A stretch of 64,000 nucleotides of DNA from JAYRSJ01 sp041920215 (GCA_041920215.1 JAYRSJ010000005.1:134363-198362); one strand, 5' to 3'. Positions 40,117-49,558 are shown, counted from the first letter of the stretch. Program-made: numbers and translations. Notes: a model not told the origin generated them from the letters alone.

Positions 40117-41054
40117 AGGGCTACCCTCATGCTCAAGGCGACCACGGCGAGCAGCAGCGCGCAAGCCAGCATGGCGCGCCGGGCCAGGACGGCCGCGCGC
40201 TGCAGGTCGACGCCTTGCGGCGCGGCGCCGGCGTCGTTGAGGCGGTAGACACCCGGTTTGGACAGGCGCAGGTCCATCCGCAGCGCCATCGCGGCCATCG
40301 GCCAGCCGCTGTTGGGCGAGGGCGTGCGCCGCGCCTCGCCGGCCAGGCGCCGCAGCAGCAGCAGCGGGCGCAGGCCCAGCAGGGCCAGCGCGGTGATGCG
40401 GGCCGGTATCCAGCTCAGCACATCGTCGGCGCGGGCCGCCCATTTGCCCGACCATTCACGCTGGTCGCGATAGCCCCACATCGCGTCGGCGGTGTTGGCG
40501 AAACGGTAGAGCGCAGCGCCAGGCAGGCCGGCGATGGCGAACCAGAACAGCGGCGCGACGACCGAGTCGTTCAGGTTCTCGGCCAGGGTTTCGATCGCGG
40601 CCTCGCGCACGGCTGTCTCATCCAGGTCGGCGCTGTTGCGGCTGACCAGGCGGGCCAGCTGTGCCTGCCCGGCCGGCAGCGATTCGCCCAACGCGCGCTC
40701 CACCGCCAGCACCTCGTCGACCAGCATCGCCCAGGCCAGCAGCGGCTTCAGCAGCAAGCCCAGCAGGAGCGCGCAGCCCAGCAGGGCCGGCCAGGAGGAC
40801 CAGGGCGCCAGGCCCTGGATCAGCGCGACTTCCAGGCCCAGCGCGATGGTGGCACTGAGCACCGCCCCCAGCAGCCAGACCAGGGCGCCGCCGGCAAAGG
40901 CAGGGCCTGGCGGCAAGGCGATCAGCCGCGCACCGAATGCGTTCAGATAGCGGCCCATGCCGACGACCGGATGCGCCCAGGCCGGCGGCTCGCCCAGCAG
41001 GCGGTCCACCAGCAGCGCGACCCCCATGGCCAGGGGAAGGAGCAGCGCGATCAA
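40113..41054 (-). CDS. cbiB: Adenosylcobinamide-phosphate synthase (CbiB)
   Basis: Membrane enzyme that attaches aminopropanol (phosphate) to adenosylcobyric acid. The 313-residue protein begins MIALLLPLAMGVALLVDRLL, then GEPPAWAHPVVGMGRYLNAF and later RDLxxL-like LVSRNSADLDETAVREAAIE and LWGYRDQ-like MWGYRDQREW. About five hydrophobic helices. Overlaps cobO and cobD by 4 bases each. Confidence 0.94.
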   Translation of the reverse strand: MIALLLPLAMGVALLVDRLLGEPPAWAHPVVGMGRYLNAFGARLIALPPGPAFAGGALVWLLGAVLSATIALGLEVALIQGLAPWSSWPALLGCALLLGLLLKPLLAWAMLVDEVLAVERALGESLPAGQAQLARLVSRNSADLDETAVREAAIETLAENLNDSVVAPLFWFAIAGLPGAALYRFANTADAMWGYRDQREWSGKWAARADDVLSWIPARITALALLGLRPLLLLRRLAGEARRTPSPNSGWPMAAMALRMDLRLSKPGVYRLNDAGAAPQGVDLQRAAVLARRAMLACALLLAVVALSMRVAL

Positions 41055-41620
41055 TCTTCGATTCCGCGCTGGGCCGGCACGCCCGCCTTGAAGTGATGCT
41101 TGACGAGCAGCATCTCGGTGACCGTGTCGGCCACATCGATCAGCTCCTGCGGCGCGTTGCGGCCGGTCAGCACCACATGCACATGGGCGGGCCGCTCACG
41201 CAAGGCCTGCAGCACCGGCTCCAGCGGCAGCCAGCCATAGCGCAGCGGATACATGATCTCGTCCAGCACCACCAGGAAGTGCTCGCCGGCGGCCAGGGTG
41301 GCCGCGGCCCGCGCCCAGCCATCGCGCGCCAGCTGGGCCGAATGCTCCAGGTCCTTGCTCTTCCATGAGAAGCCGTCACCCAGGCCCTCGATAGGCACGC
41401 CCAGCTGCTCGAACAGGCGGTGCTCGCCGAAGCGGGCGCTGGGCACCTTCATGAACTGGTAGATCTTGACCGCCTTGCCGCGGCCATGGGCGCGTAGCGC
41501 CAGGCCGAAGGCGGCGGTGCTCTTGCCCTTGCCGTCGCCGGTATGGACCAGGACCAGGCCGCGGCGCTCGCCGCCGGGGATGATGCGTTCGCGGTCTACG
41601 GGCGGGGCTTCGATCTGCAT
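41051..41620 (-). CDS. cobO: Cob(I)yrinic acid a,c-diamide adenosyltransferase (CobO/BtuR)
   Basis: Transfers the adenosyl group from ATP to reduced corrinoids. The 189-residue protein has a P-loop in HTGDGKGKSTAAFGLALRAHG (about 26-46; the loop is GDGKGKST), and LDEIMYPLRYGWL later. The long N-terminus MQIEAPPVDRERII is typical of CobO. Follows cbiA by 15 bases and overlaps cbiB. Confidence 0.95.
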   Translation of the reverse strand: MQIEAPPVDRERIIPGGERRGLVLVHTGDGKGKSTAAFGLALRAHGRGKAVKIYQFMKVPSARFGEHRLFEQLGVPIEGLGDGFSWKSKDLEHSAQLARDGWARAAATLAAGEHFLVVLDEIMYPLRYGWLPLEPVLQALRERPAHVHVVLTGRNAPQELIDVADTVTEMLLVKHHFKAGVPAQRGIED

Positions 41621-41635
41621 GGCGGCTCTCGCGAT

Positions 41636-42961
41636 TCAGGAGGAGAAGAAGGCGGCGACCGCCTCGGGGTTGGACGGGAAATAGTGGTGCACATAGCTGG
41701 CCCTGAGGCTGCCCTGTGCATAGAGCGCCTCGGTGGCCCCGGGTCGACCTGGCGTGCCGTTGGGGTTGCTGGACCGGGCCAGCGGCGGCAGTGGCGTGTC
41801 CAGCAGCGAGTAGTGGAAGGTGTGGCCACGCAACTCACCCTCGGGCCATGCGATGCGCTGCAGGCCCAGCGCGGCCAGGCGCGGCTGCAGCGTGGCCCGG
41901 CCCGGCAGCAGGCCGGCCATCGCATGGCCGCGGCCTGCGGCGTCGATCAGCTGCTCGACCAGCAGCAGCATGCCACCGCATTCGGCCAGCAGGGGCTTGC
42001 CGGTGGCCAGATGGGCGCGCAGCGCGGCGAACAGGCCGTTTGCGGCGGCCAGCACCTCGGCATGCAGCTCGGGGTAGCCGCCCGGCAGCCACAGCGCATC
42101 GCAGTCCGGCAGGGCCTCGCCGGCCAGCGGCGAGAACAGGCGCAGCTCGGCGCCCAGCGCGCGCAGGCAGTCCAGATTGGCCGGATAGATGAAGCTGAAG
42201 GCGGCGTCGCTGGCGATGGCAATGCGCCGGCCCTGCAGCAGCGGCGCGGCGACGCTGTCGGTCTCGCTGGCGAAGCGCACCGGGGCGCGCAGCGCGGCGG
42301 GTAGCTCGGGGCAGGCCTCGCCCCAGGCCTGGGCCCAGCGGTCCAGCTGCGCGTCGAGTGCGGGCATTTCCAGGGCCTGGACCAGGCCCAGATGGCGCTC
42401 GGGCAGGGCCAGCTCCGGCCGGCGCGGCAGGGCCGCGACCAGGGGCAGGTCCTCCGGCAGGCCCTCGGCCACCATGCGGCCATGGGCGGCGCTGCCGACC
42501 CGGTTGGCCACCACGCCGGCCAGGCGGACGTCGCGGCGGAAGGTCTGCAGGCCCACGGCCAGCGCGGCAAAGGTCTGGGCCATGGCCGAGGCATCGATCA
42601 CCGCCAGCACCGGCAGGCCGAAGCTGGCGGCCAGATCGGCGCTGCTGGGCTTGCCATCGAACAGGCCCATCACGCCCTCGACCAGGATCAGATCGGCGCT
42701 GGCCGCGGCCTCGGCCAGCAGCTGCTGGCAATGCGCGAGGCCGCCCATGAAGAGGTCCAGCTGGTAGACCGGATGGCCGCTGGCGCGCTCCAGCACCATC
42801 GGGTCCAGATAGTCGGGGCCGGTCTTGAAGACGCGCACCCGCAGGCCTTGCTGGCGATGCCAGCGGGCGATCGCCGCGGTGACGCTGGTCTTGCCCGAGC
42901 CCGAGCTGGGGGCGCTGATCAGCAAGGCGGGGCAGGCCCGCAGATGGACTTCAGAAGGCAT
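41636..42961 (-). CDS. cbiA: Cobyrinate a,c-diamide synthase (CbiA/CobB)
   Basis: Amidates cobyrinic acid at the a and c positions. The 441-residue two-domain protein has an N-terminal P-loop SAPSSGSGKTSVTAAI, FKTGPDYLDPM, and a C-terminal amidotransferase domain with LWLPGGYPELHAE and the Cys in PLLAECGGMLLL. ATG 42961 is preferred; an ATG 30 bases upstream is possible. It overlaps btuD by 11 bases. Its presence shows more than simple cobinamide salvage, though no corrin-ring genes are in the window. Confidence 0.94.
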   Translation of the reverse strand: MPSEVHLRACPALLISAPSSGSGKTSVTAAIARWHRQQGLRVRVFKTGPDYLDPMVLERASGHPVYQLDLFMGGLAHCQQLLAEAAASADLILVEGVMGLFDGKPSSADLAASFGLPVLAVIDASAMAQTFAALAVGLQTFRRDVRLAGVVANRVGSAAHGRMVAEGLPEDLPLVAALPRRPELALPERHLGLVQALEMPALDAQLDRWAQAWGEACPELPAALRAPVRFASETDSVAAPLLQGRRIAIASDAAFSFIYPANLDCLRALGAELRLFSPLAGEALPDCDALWLPGGYPELHAEVLAAANGLFAALRAHLATGKPLLAECGGMLLLVEQLIDAAGRGHAMAGLLPGRATLQPRLAALGLQRIAWPEGELRGHTFHYSLLDTPLPPLARSSNPNGTPGRPGATEALYAQGSLRASYVHHYFPSNPEAVAAFFSS

Positions 42962-43802
42962 GGCGGTTCTTGCTTGGCAGTGGCAGCACATTGGCGGCCG
43001 GCGGCTGGGGGGCGGCGGCTGGCGGCGCTGCGGGCAGGGCCAGCCACTGGCCCTGCAGCTCGACCAGATGCAGGCGGTGGTCGAACACCGCCTGCAGCGC
43101 CTCGCGGGTGGCGGGCAGGGCCGGCGGCCCCTGCAGCCGCAGGCGGCCGGCCTGCATCACGATCAGGCTGTCGGCCTGCAGCGCCATGTTCAGCTCGTGC
43201 AGCACGCTGACGACCGCGACGCCGCTGGCCGCCAGCTCGCGCACCAGGCCCAGCCAGTCGCTCTGATGCGGCGGGTCCAGATGGGCCAGCGGTTCGTCCA
43301 TCAGCAGCAGCTGGGCCTGCACCGCCAGCGCGCGGGCCAAGAGCACCCGCTGGCGTTCGCCGCCGCTGAGCTGGGCCAGCGGGCGCTCGCGCCAGTCCCA
43401 GCTCTGGGTGGCCTGCATGGCCTGCAGCACCGCCGCATGGTCCGCAGGGCCGGGCGGCGCCAGCCAGGCCTGGTGGGGCAGGCGGCCCAGCATCACGACT
43501 TCGTAGGCCTTCAGCTCGTCGGCGCTGGCTTCGTTCTGGCCCAGCCAGGCCAGGGTCTGGGCGCGGCGCTTGGCCGGCCAGTCCTGCAGCGGCCGACCCA
43601 GCAGCTCGATGCGCGCGGCGCAGGGCAGCAGGCCGGCCAGCGCGCGCAGCAGCGTGGACTTGCCGGCGCCGTTTGGGCCGACGATGGCGGTCCAGCGGCC
43701 GGCCTCCAGGCGCAGATCGATGTCGCTCAGTATCGTGCGCTGCTGCAGGCTCAGGGCATCGATGCGGGCCTGCAGCGCGAGGGCTGGTGTCTTCTGGCTC
43801 AT
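42951..43802 (-). CDS. btuD: Cobalamin/iron-siderophore type ABC transporter ATP-binding protein (BtuD-like)
   Basis: A 283-residue ATPase of the FecCD/BtuCD import family. Walker A GPNGAGKST (about 44-52), signature LSGGERQRVLLARAL, Walker B LLLMDEPLAHLD and switch His in VLHELNMA are present. The C-terminal 40 residues are Pro/Ala-rich. B12 specificity is inferred from the riboswitch-led operon. ATG 43802 overlaps the btuC stop by 4 bases. Confidence 0.92.
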   Translation of the reverse strand: MSQKTPALALQARIDALSLQQRTILSDIDLRLEAGRWTAIVGPNGAGKSTLLRALAGLLPCAARIELLGRPLQDWPAKRRAQTLAWLGQNEASADELKAYEVVMLGRLPHQAWLAPPGPADHAAVLQAMQATQSWDWRERPLAQLSGGERQRVLLARALAVQAQLLLMDEPLAHLDPPHQSDWLGLVRELAASGVAVVSVLHELNMALQADSLIVMQAGRLRLQGPPALPATREALQAVFDHRLHLVELQGQWLALPAAPPAAAPQPPAANVLPLPSKNRHAF

Positions 43803-44797
43803 CGGGCTTGCTCCAGCAGCGGGCGGCGGTGCATCAGCCACAGCAGATAGGCTCCACCCAAGAGGGCGGTGACCACGCCGACCGGCAGCTCCTGCGGCGC
43901 CACCAGCCAGCGCGAGACGATGTCGGCCGCCAGCAGCAGCGCGCCGCCGGTCAGTCCGGCCAGCAGCAGCAACCAGCTGTGATTGCAGTGCAGGCGGCTG
44001 CGCACCAGATGCGGCGCCACCAGGCCCACAAAGGCGATCAGGCCGGCCTGGGCCACTGCGGTGCCGGTGGCCAGGGCCAGCACCGCGATCAGCAGCAGGC
44101 GCACCAGGCCCAGCCGCACGCCCAGCGAGCTCGCGGTGGCCTCGCCCAGGCTCATCGCGTCCAGCGAGCGGCTGGCGCCCAGCGCGGCCAGCAGGCTGAG
44201 CAGCAGCACCGGTGCCATGATCGCGACGCTCAACCAGCTCAGAAAGCCGGTGGTGCCCAGCATGAAGGCCTGCATGGGGCGCATGATGTCCGGCGTCATC
44301 AGAGTCAGCAGCGCGGTGGCCGAGCCCAGCACCACGCCGACGATGACGCCGGCCAGCAGCAGGCGCATGGTCTGCAGCGCGCCCTTGGCCAGCATCAGGG
44401 TCAGCAGCACCGCGCCCACCGCGCCGGCGAAGGCCGCACCGGTGAGGCCCAGGCGCAGACCCCAGGCGGCGGCGGCAGGCGACAGGCCCAGGCTGACCAG
44501 CAGCACCGCCACGCCCAGGCCGGCGCCGGACGAGGCGCCCAGCAGATAGGGGTCGGCCAGCGGGTTGCGGAACAGGCCCTGGGCCACCGCGCCGGCCAGG
44601 CCCAGCAGGGCGCCGGCGCTCCAGGCGCCGACCGAGCGCGGCAGGCGGATCTGCCAGAGGATCTGCTGCTGTACCGGATCGGCGCTGCCCAGGGTCTGCA
44701 GCGCAAAGCCGGTGCTGCCGACGGTGACGCCCAAGAGGGTCAGCGCCATGCCCAGCAGCAGCAGCGTGATCAGCAGATGTGCGGGCTTGTGCGTCAT
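43799..44797 (-). CDS. btuC: Vitamin B12 ABC transporter permease (BtuC-like, FecCD family)
   Basis: A 332-residue inner-membrane permease with about ten hydrophobic helices. Family segments include IRLPRSVGAWSAGALLGLAG, NPLADPYLLGASSGAGLG and AFVGLVAPHLVRS. It pairs with the BtuD-like ATPase and the BtuF binding protein, with genes in the order btuF-btuC-btuD. Confidence 0.93.
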   Translation of the reverse strand: MTHKPAHLLITLLLLGMALTLLGVTVGSTGFALQTLGSADPVQQQILWQIRLPRSVGAWSAGALLGLAGAVAQGLFRNPLADPYLLGASSGAGLGVAVLLVSLGLSPAAAAWGLRLGLTGAAFAGAVGAVLLTLMLAKGALQTMRLLLAGVIVGVVLGSATALLTLMTPDIMRPMQAFMLGTTGFLSWLSVAIMAPVLLLSLLAALGASRSLDAMSLGEATASSLGVRLGLVRLLLIAVLALATGTAVAQAGLIAFVGLVAPHLVRSRLHCNHSWLLLLAGLTGGALLLAADIVSRWLVAPQELPVGVVTALLGGAYLLWLMHRRPLLEQAR

Positions 44798-44808
44798 GGC
44801 TGCGCGCC

Positions 44809-45678
44809 TCAGGGCTTGGCCGCCAGCTCGCGCAGGCAGCGCAACATGGAGCGGGCGGCCTCGTCCATGCGGGGGCCGGGTCTTGCCATCATCTCGGATT
44901 CGGCCGGCGGGAAGACGCAGAGCTGCTGCTGGCGCAGCGCGCTGATGCCGGGCCAGCCCGGCCGTTTCTCCAGGCTCACTGCATTGCGCTGGGCCACCAT
45001 GATGATCTGCGGGTCGGCGCGCACGACGAACTCGGGGTTGAGCTTGGGGAAGGGGCCCAGCTCCTTGCTGACGATATTGCGCAGGCCCAGCCGGGCCAGG
45101 GTTTCGCCGATGAAGGAGGCTTCGCCGGCCGCAAAGGGCGCACTGTCGACCTCGTAGTAGACACGCCGGCCGCGCAGGCCGGGCGGCACCTGGGCCGCCG
45201 CCTCGTCCACCGCCGCGTCGATGCGCTGCCAGATCTTCAGCGGCTCGGGCACGCCCAACAGCTGGCCCAGGGCCAGCAGCACCCGCTTGACCTGGGCATG
45301 GCTGTTGGTGTCCAGCACCAGCACCTTGAGCCCCAGTGACTCCAGGCGGTCCTGCACCCGCGAGCTGGGCGCCACCAGCACCACATCGGGCCGCAGCGCG
45401 ACGATGGTCTCGACCTGGGTGTCGTCCAGGCCACCGAGCTTGGGCAGCTTGTTGACCTGGGCCGGATGGTTGGAATAGCGGTCGACACCCACCAGGCGCT
45501 CGCAGGCGCCCAGTGCGCAGACGGTCTCGGTCAGCGAGGGCAGCAGGCTGACGATGCGCTGCGGCGGCGCCGCCAGCTCGAGCAGGCGGCCGCGGTCGTC
45601 CTTGAGCTGCACCGGCGCCGCCTGGGCAGCGAGCGCCAGCGCGAGCATCAGCCCGGCGAGTCCTTTGACTAGCTTCAT
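44809..45678 (-). CDS. btuF: Cobalamin-binding periplasmic protein (BtuF-like)
   Basis: A 289-residue periplasmic binding protein, class III. A signal peptide (about 1-20, ending AQA) is followed by PPQRIVSLLPSLTETVCALG and LVGVDRYSNHPAQV, typical of BtuF/FecB. Delivers corrinoids to BtuCD. ATG 45678 is preceded by a GAGG site and overlaps the cobU stop by 4 bases. A longer open frame upstream is a shadow of cobU. Confidence 0.92.
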   Translation of the reverse strand: MKLVKGLAGLMLALALAAQAAPVQLKDDRGRLLELAAPPQRIVSLLPSLTETVCALGACERLVGVDRYSNHPAQVNKLPKLGGLDDTQVETIVALRPDVVLVAPSSRVQDRLESLGLKVLVLDTNSHAQVKRVLLALGQLLGVPEPLKIWQRIDAAVDEAAAQVPPGLRGRRVYYEVDSAPFAAGEASFIGETLARLGLRNIVSKELGPFPKLNPEFVVRADPQIIMVAQRNAVSLEKRPGWPGISALRQQQLCVFPPAESEMMARPGPRMDEAARSMLRCLRELAAKP

Positions 45679-46247
45679 CGAGGGCTCCTCTGTACCGGCC
45701 GGCTCCAGGCCTGGCCGGCCACCATCAGGGTTAGGTCTTGACAGTGCTGGGCCACGGCCTGGTTCAGCCGGCCCAGCTCGTCGACATAGAAGCGCGCCTC
45801 GCGCGACAGCGGCGAGACGCCCCAGCCCACCTCGTTGGAGACGAACAGCACTGGCGAGGGCAGCTTGGGCAGCAGCTCCAGCAGCTGCGCGCGTTCGGTT
45901 TGCCAGCCAGCCAGATCGGGCGGTCCGTCCATGGGCATCAGCCAGTTGCTCAGCCACAGGGTCAGGCAGTCGACCAGAATCAGCCGCCCGGGGGCGGCGC
46001 AGCACGCCAGGCCTTGGGCCAGCTGCCGCGGCACTTCCAGCGTTTCGAAGCCCGCCGGGCGATCCTGCCGATGGCGTGCGATGCGCGCGCGCATCTCTTC
46101 GTCCAGCGCCTCGGCCGTGGCCACGACCGTGACGCTGTGGCCGGGCGCGGCGGAAGCCCAGGCCTGTGCCAGGCTTTCGGCATGGCGCGACTTGCCGCTG
46201 CGCTGGCCGCCGACGATCAGCTGGTGGCGGGGCGGGTTGGCGCGCAT
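45675..46247 (-). CDS. cobU: Adenosylcobinamide kinase/guanylyltransferase (CobU/CobP)
   Basis: Phosphorylates adenosylcobinamide and transfers GMP from GTP. The 190-residue protein has the P-loop GGQRSGKSRHAE (13-24), the phosphoguanylated-His region in RIARHRQDRP, and DCLTLWLSN with VSNEVGWGV. It lies 3 bases after btuB and overlaps btuF. Confidence 0.95.
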   Translation of the reverse strand: MRANPPRHQLIVGGQRSGKSRHAESLAQAWASAAPGHSVTVVATAEALDEEMRARIARHRQDRPAGFETLEVPRQLAQGLACCAAPGRLILVDCLTLWLSNWLMPMDGPPDLAGWQTERAQLLELLPKLPSPVLFVSNEVGWGVSPLSREARFYVDELGRLNQAVAQHCQDLTLMVAGQAWSRPVQRSPR

Positions 46248-46250
46248 GGC

Positions 46251-48161
46251 TCAGAGCGTGTAGCGCAGGCCGACGAAGAGCTGGCGCGGCGCGCTGGCAT
46301 AGCCGCGGGCGGTCTGATACTCGCGGTCGAAGGCATTGTCCAGCTTGATCTGCAGGCGCAGATCGCTGCCGAGGCTGCGCTGCGCCTCCAGGTCCAGCGT
46401 CGCATAGCCGCCCAGGCGCGCGGTATTGGCCGCGTTGTCATAGCGCTTGGCGCTGGCCAGCAGCTGGGCCCCGAGGCTCCAGGCGCCCAGCTCGGTGTCG
46501 GCCCGCAGGCTCAGATGGGTCTTGCTGCGGCGCGCCAGCAGCTTGCCGTAGCTGACCGAGCCGGGGGTGGCGTCCTTGGGCGATTGCAGGTCCAGCGAGC
46601 CCGACAGGCGCAGTGTCGCGATGCGGGTGGCGCCGCGCAGGCTCAGGCCCTGCAGCAGGCCTTTGTTGACATTCTCATAGCAGCCGAACTGGCTGAGGCA
46701 GGCTCCGGCCGCGCCGAAGATGATCAGATCGCGTATCTCGTTGCGGTAGGCGCTGATGCCCGCGCTGCTGCTGCCCTGGCTCCAGTGCAGGCCCAGCTCG
46801 GCATTGCGGCCGCGCTCGGGCTGCAGGCCGGCGACGCCGTAGTCGCTGAACTGCTGATAGAGGCTGGGCGCACGGAAGGCGCTGCCCAGCTGCGCCTGCA
46901 GACGCCAGGCCGAGCCCAGGCTGTAGCCGGCCGCGACCGTGCCGGTACTGGCGCTGCCGAACTGGCTGTCGCGGTCGTGGCGCGCATGCAGCTGCAGCGA
47001 GGCGGGGCCGGCGCTCCACAGCAGGCCGGCACCCAGAGCGTCCTGGTGGCGCTTGGCCTGGCCCGGTGTCGGCGCCTGCGACAGGCCGCTGTTCTCGAGA
47101 CGGTCCTCGCGCCGCTCCAGCTGCGCCGTCAGCTGGGTGCTGGCGCTCAGCTTGTAGCCGCTGTTGAAGGTGTAGGCGCGGATGCGGGTCTCGGTCTGAT
47201 AGGGGCTGGGCCGCGTCTCGTAGCGATCGAAGGACTCGCCCACCGTCAGCTCGGTGTTGAGCGCCTCGCTCCATTGCGCCTGCCAGCTGGCGCGGTTGGC
47301 GCGCATGGTGTGCAGATTGCGGTCGTCGACCGTGGGCTTGGCCGTGGCGTCGTACTGGCTGTTGACATGGCCATAGACGCTCATCAGCTCCAGGCGCTGG
47401 GTATTGCTCAGCTGGGCGCCCAGGCGCAGGCTGGCATTGCGGTTGCGGTAGCCGTCCTGGTCGGGTCGGTAGGCGGGGTCGCTGCTGGGCCGGGTGTTGA
47501 AGCCTTCGCTGCGCTCACCGGCAGCGGACAGCGCGTAGTCGAAGCGGCCCTGGGCACCGCTGACGCTGGCATCCAGCTTGGCCAGGCCGCGGTTGCCGGC
47601 GCCTGCCGCCAGCTCGACGCTGGGGCGGCCCTGGCCCTTGCGGGTGAAGATCTGCACCACGCCGCCGATGGCATCCGAGCCGTAGATGGCGCTGGCGGCG
47701 CCGCGCACGATCTCGACACGCTCGATCTGCGCCAGCGGTATGGCCTGCCAGGAGGCGCCGCTGCTGGCTTGCGAGTCGACGCGCACACCGTCGATCAGCA
47801 CCGTGGTGTGGCGGGTGTCGGCGCCGCGCACGAAGAGGCTGGTGTTGCCGCCGGGACCGCCGTTGCGCACCATCTCGAAGCAGGCCTGGCTGCGCAGCAG
47901 ATCAGCCAGACTGCCGATGGCCTGGCGCTCGATATCGGCGCGGGTCAACACGGTGGCATCTGCCAGCACCTGGCTCAGCGGCAGCGGGCTGCGGGTGGCG
48001 GTGATCAGCACCGGCTCCAGCCCCTGGGGCCGGGGCTGGCCATGGGCTAGCGTGCAGAGCAGGGCAAGCGGGGCCAGACGCAGGGTGCGCGAGACGGCGC
48101 GCGGACAGGCGGCCAGCAAGGGGCGGGCAAGGCGTGTGTGACGCCCGGGGATCGGATACAT
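46251..48161 (-). CDS. btuB: TonB-dependent vitamin B12 receptor (BtuB)
   Basis: A 636-residue outer-membrane beta-barrel receptor for cobalamins. The signal peptide region ends near TLAHG (about 41); a TonB-box-like EPVLITATR is followed by a plug domain with LRSQACFEMVRNGG and SLFVRGADTRHTTVLIDGVRV. The C-terminal barrel ends LFVGLRYTL. The start ATG 48161 is about 90 bases after the B12 box of the riboswitch, so this is the first gene of the operon. A Cys in the plug is unusual but seen in relatives. Confidence 0.93.
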   Translation of the reverse strand: MYPIPGRHTRLARPLLAACPRAVSRTLRLAPLALLCTLAHGQPRPQGLEPVLITATRSPLPLSQVLADATVLTRADIERQAIGSLADLLRSQACFEMVRNGGPGGNTSLFVRGADTRHTTVLIDGVRVDSQASSGASWQAIPLAQIERVEIVRGAASAIYGSDAIGGVVQIFTRKGQGRPSVELAAGAGNRGLAKLDASVSGAQGRFDYALSAAGERSEGFNTRPSSDPAYRPDQDGYRNRNASLRLGAQLSNTQRLELMSVYGHVNSQYDATAKPTVDDRNLHTMRANRASWQAQWSEALNTELTVGESFDRYETRPSPYQTETRIRAYTFNSGYKLSASTQLTAQLERREDRLENSGLSQAPTPGQAKRHQDALGAGLLWSAGPASLQLHARHDRDSQFGSASTGTVAAGYSLGSAWRLQAQLGSAFRAPSLYQQFSDYGVAGLQPERGRNAELGLHWSQGSSSAGISAYRNEIRDLIIFGAAGACLSQFGCYENVNKGLLQGLSLRGATRIATLRLSGSLDLQSPKDATPGSVSYGKLLARRSKTHLSLRADTELGAWSLGAQLLASAKRYDNAANTARLGGYATLDLEAQRSLGSDLRLQIKLDNAFDREYQTARGYASAPRQLFVGLRYTL

Positions 48162-48249
48162 GGAATGAGACCAAAGACTTCGCCCAGGCGCCAGCTTCCC
48201 CGCAGGCCCCTGTAGAACGAGGGCAAGAGCCATGCGGCCGCTCGCCATC

Positions 48250-48468
48250 ACCTGTTGGCCGGTATCCGGGCTGGCGGAACACACCTCTGCGTCCTTCCCA
48301 GCGTCTTGCGAGCGCCAGTGGACTGTTGAGCAGAGACTGGAAGCCACAGGGGCTTCGTCCGCTTACCGTTGCGGGGACAGCTCAGCTTAGGTTGGCCCCG
48401 AAAGAGGCGCGCCCTGCTGATTCCCGTTTAACTGCGCAGGCAAAGAATGACTGCGCGAGCACCAACGG
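48250..48468 (-). ncRNA. Cobalamin riboswitch (AdoCbl aptamer)
   Basis: On the minus strand the conserved pieces appear in order: GGTGCTCGCGC at the 5' end, GGGAATCAGCAGGGCG, CTGTCCCCGCAACGGTAAGC, CCACTGG, TGGGAAGG and the B12 box region GCCAGCCCGGATACCGGCC (48258-48277 on the plus strand). It fills most of the 315-base gap between the DUF4124-like gene and btuB. When B12 is bound it should reduce expression of btuB and the genes behind it. Confidence 0.95.
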
Positions 48469-48473
48469 GCCGC

Positions 48474-48479
48474 ATTCTA
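48474..48479 (-). promoter_or_regulatory. Candidate -10 box of the B12 operon
   Basis: TAGAAT on the minus strand overlaps the TAG stop codon of the upstream gene and lies 7 bases before the first conserved base of the riboswitch, the right distance for a transcription start at about 48467. No good -35 box was found. Confidence 0.5.
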
Positions 48480-48920
48480 GTCGAGCGCTTTCGATGCTCC
48501 GCCCGGCTTCTGGCTTTTCCTTGATCCAGTGCCGGGCGCGGCCTTGCTTTTCTTCGTGCCGGCTTTGGCGCCGGATGCGGCAGGCTCGGGCGCCGCGGCG
48601 CGCTGGCCGCGTATGCCGGTGGCCAGCGCGGCCTGGCGGCGCTGCGCGGCCTCCTGAGCCGCTCGCTCACGGGCCAGGCGCTGGGCGGTCTTGCGCTCGG
48701 CCGCCGCCTGCTTGCGGGCTGTATTTAGGGCCTGCTCGCTGGGGCGGTCGTAGCTGAGGGTCTGGGCCGGCTTGCCATCGGGGCAGGGCGAATCGCGCAG
48801 ATCGCGGCCCTCGGGGCCGCAGCGGTAGATGCTGGTGCTGCGGCTCTCCGTCTGGGCTGCGGCGGCAGCGCTCGCCAGCGCCACCAGCACGACGAGGGTG
48901 CGCAGCGCCAGCGTTCTCAT
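48477..48920 (-). CDS. DUF4124-like secreted protein
   Basis: A 147-residue protein with a signal peptide (about 1-22, ending AAAA). A short Cys-containing module [20 protein letters not shown] (about 31-50) resembles DUF4124, found in many periplasmic proteins of Burkholderiales. A helical Arg/Ala-rich region and a Lys/Gly/Ser-rich disordered tail follow. Function is unknown. The start overlaps the pth stop by 4 bases; its stop overlaps the promoter of the B12 riboswitch. Confidence 0.72.
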   Translation of the reverse strand: MRTLALRTLVVLVALASAAAAAQTESRSTSIYRCGPEGRDLRDSPCPDGKPAQTLSYDRPSEQALNTARKQAAAERKTAQRLARERAAQEAAQRRQAALATGIRGQRAAAPEPAASGAKAGTKKSKAAPGTGSRKSQKPGGASKALD

Positions 48921-49558
48921 GAGCCGGCCTCACTGGGCGTGGGTAGCGGCGTCGGCTTGGGCGTCGGCTTGGGCCGCGGCGGCTTGGCATGGATCTTCAT
49001 CATCGCCTGCTCCATCTCGCCCTTGAGCATCAGATCGACGGCATCGAGCGATTTGTCTATGCATTCGTCGATCGCCTGGCGCTCCGCCAGCGGCGGCTTG
49101 CGCAGCACATAGGCTGCTACCTCGGCCTTGTGGCCGGGGTGACCAATGCCCAGGCGCAGGCGCCAGAAGTTGGCAGAGCCCAGCTGGGCTTGCATGTCTT
49201 TGAGGCCGTTGTGGCCGCCGTTGCCACCGCCCTGCTTGAACTTCATCTGGCCGGGGGCGATGTCGAGCTCGTCATGGATGGCCAGGATTTCCTCGGGCGC
49301 GATCTTGAAGAAGCGCGCCAGCGCGGCCACCGACTTGCCCGAGAGGTTCATATAGGTCAAGGGCTGCAGCAACCAGATCGGGCCGCTGGCGCCGGGCGCG
49401 TGGTTGATGCGCGCGACCAGGCCGTGATAGCTGCGGTCGGGCTGCAGCTGGCCACCGAGCCTGCGCGCCAGCTGCTCCACCCACCAGAAACCGGCGTTGT
49501 GGCGGGTGTCCTCGTATTCGGCGCCCGGGTTGCCCAGGCCGACAAAGAGACGAATCAT
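48917..49558 (-). CDS. pth: Peptidyl-tRNA hydrolase (Pth)
   Basis: Releases tRNA from prematurely dropped peptidyl-tRNA. The 213-residue protein has [20 protein letters not shown] with catalytic His, [12 protein letters not shown], and [20 protein letters not shown] then GHNGLKD. ATG 49558 was chosen because the family starts at [13 protein letters not shown] Pro/Lys-rich tail (about 195-213) is an addition. It lies downstream of rplY but beyond a strong terminator. Confidence 0.97.
   Translation of the reverse strand: MIRLFVGLGNPGAEYEDTRHNAGFWWVEQLARRLGGQLQPDRSYHGLVARINHAPGASGPIWLLQPLTYMNLSGKSVAALARFFKIAPEEILAIHDELDIAPGQMKFKQGGGNGGHNGLKDMQAQLGSANFWRLRLGIGHPGHKAEVAAYVLRKPPLAERQAIDECIDKSLDAVDLMLKGEMEQAMMKIHAKPPRPKPTPKPTPLPTPSEAGS

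Noticed and set aside
45738..48050. A 770-codon plus-strand frame opposite cobU and btuB
   Set aside because: Same reason: Ala/Gln/Gly-rich antisense shadow of conserved genes.
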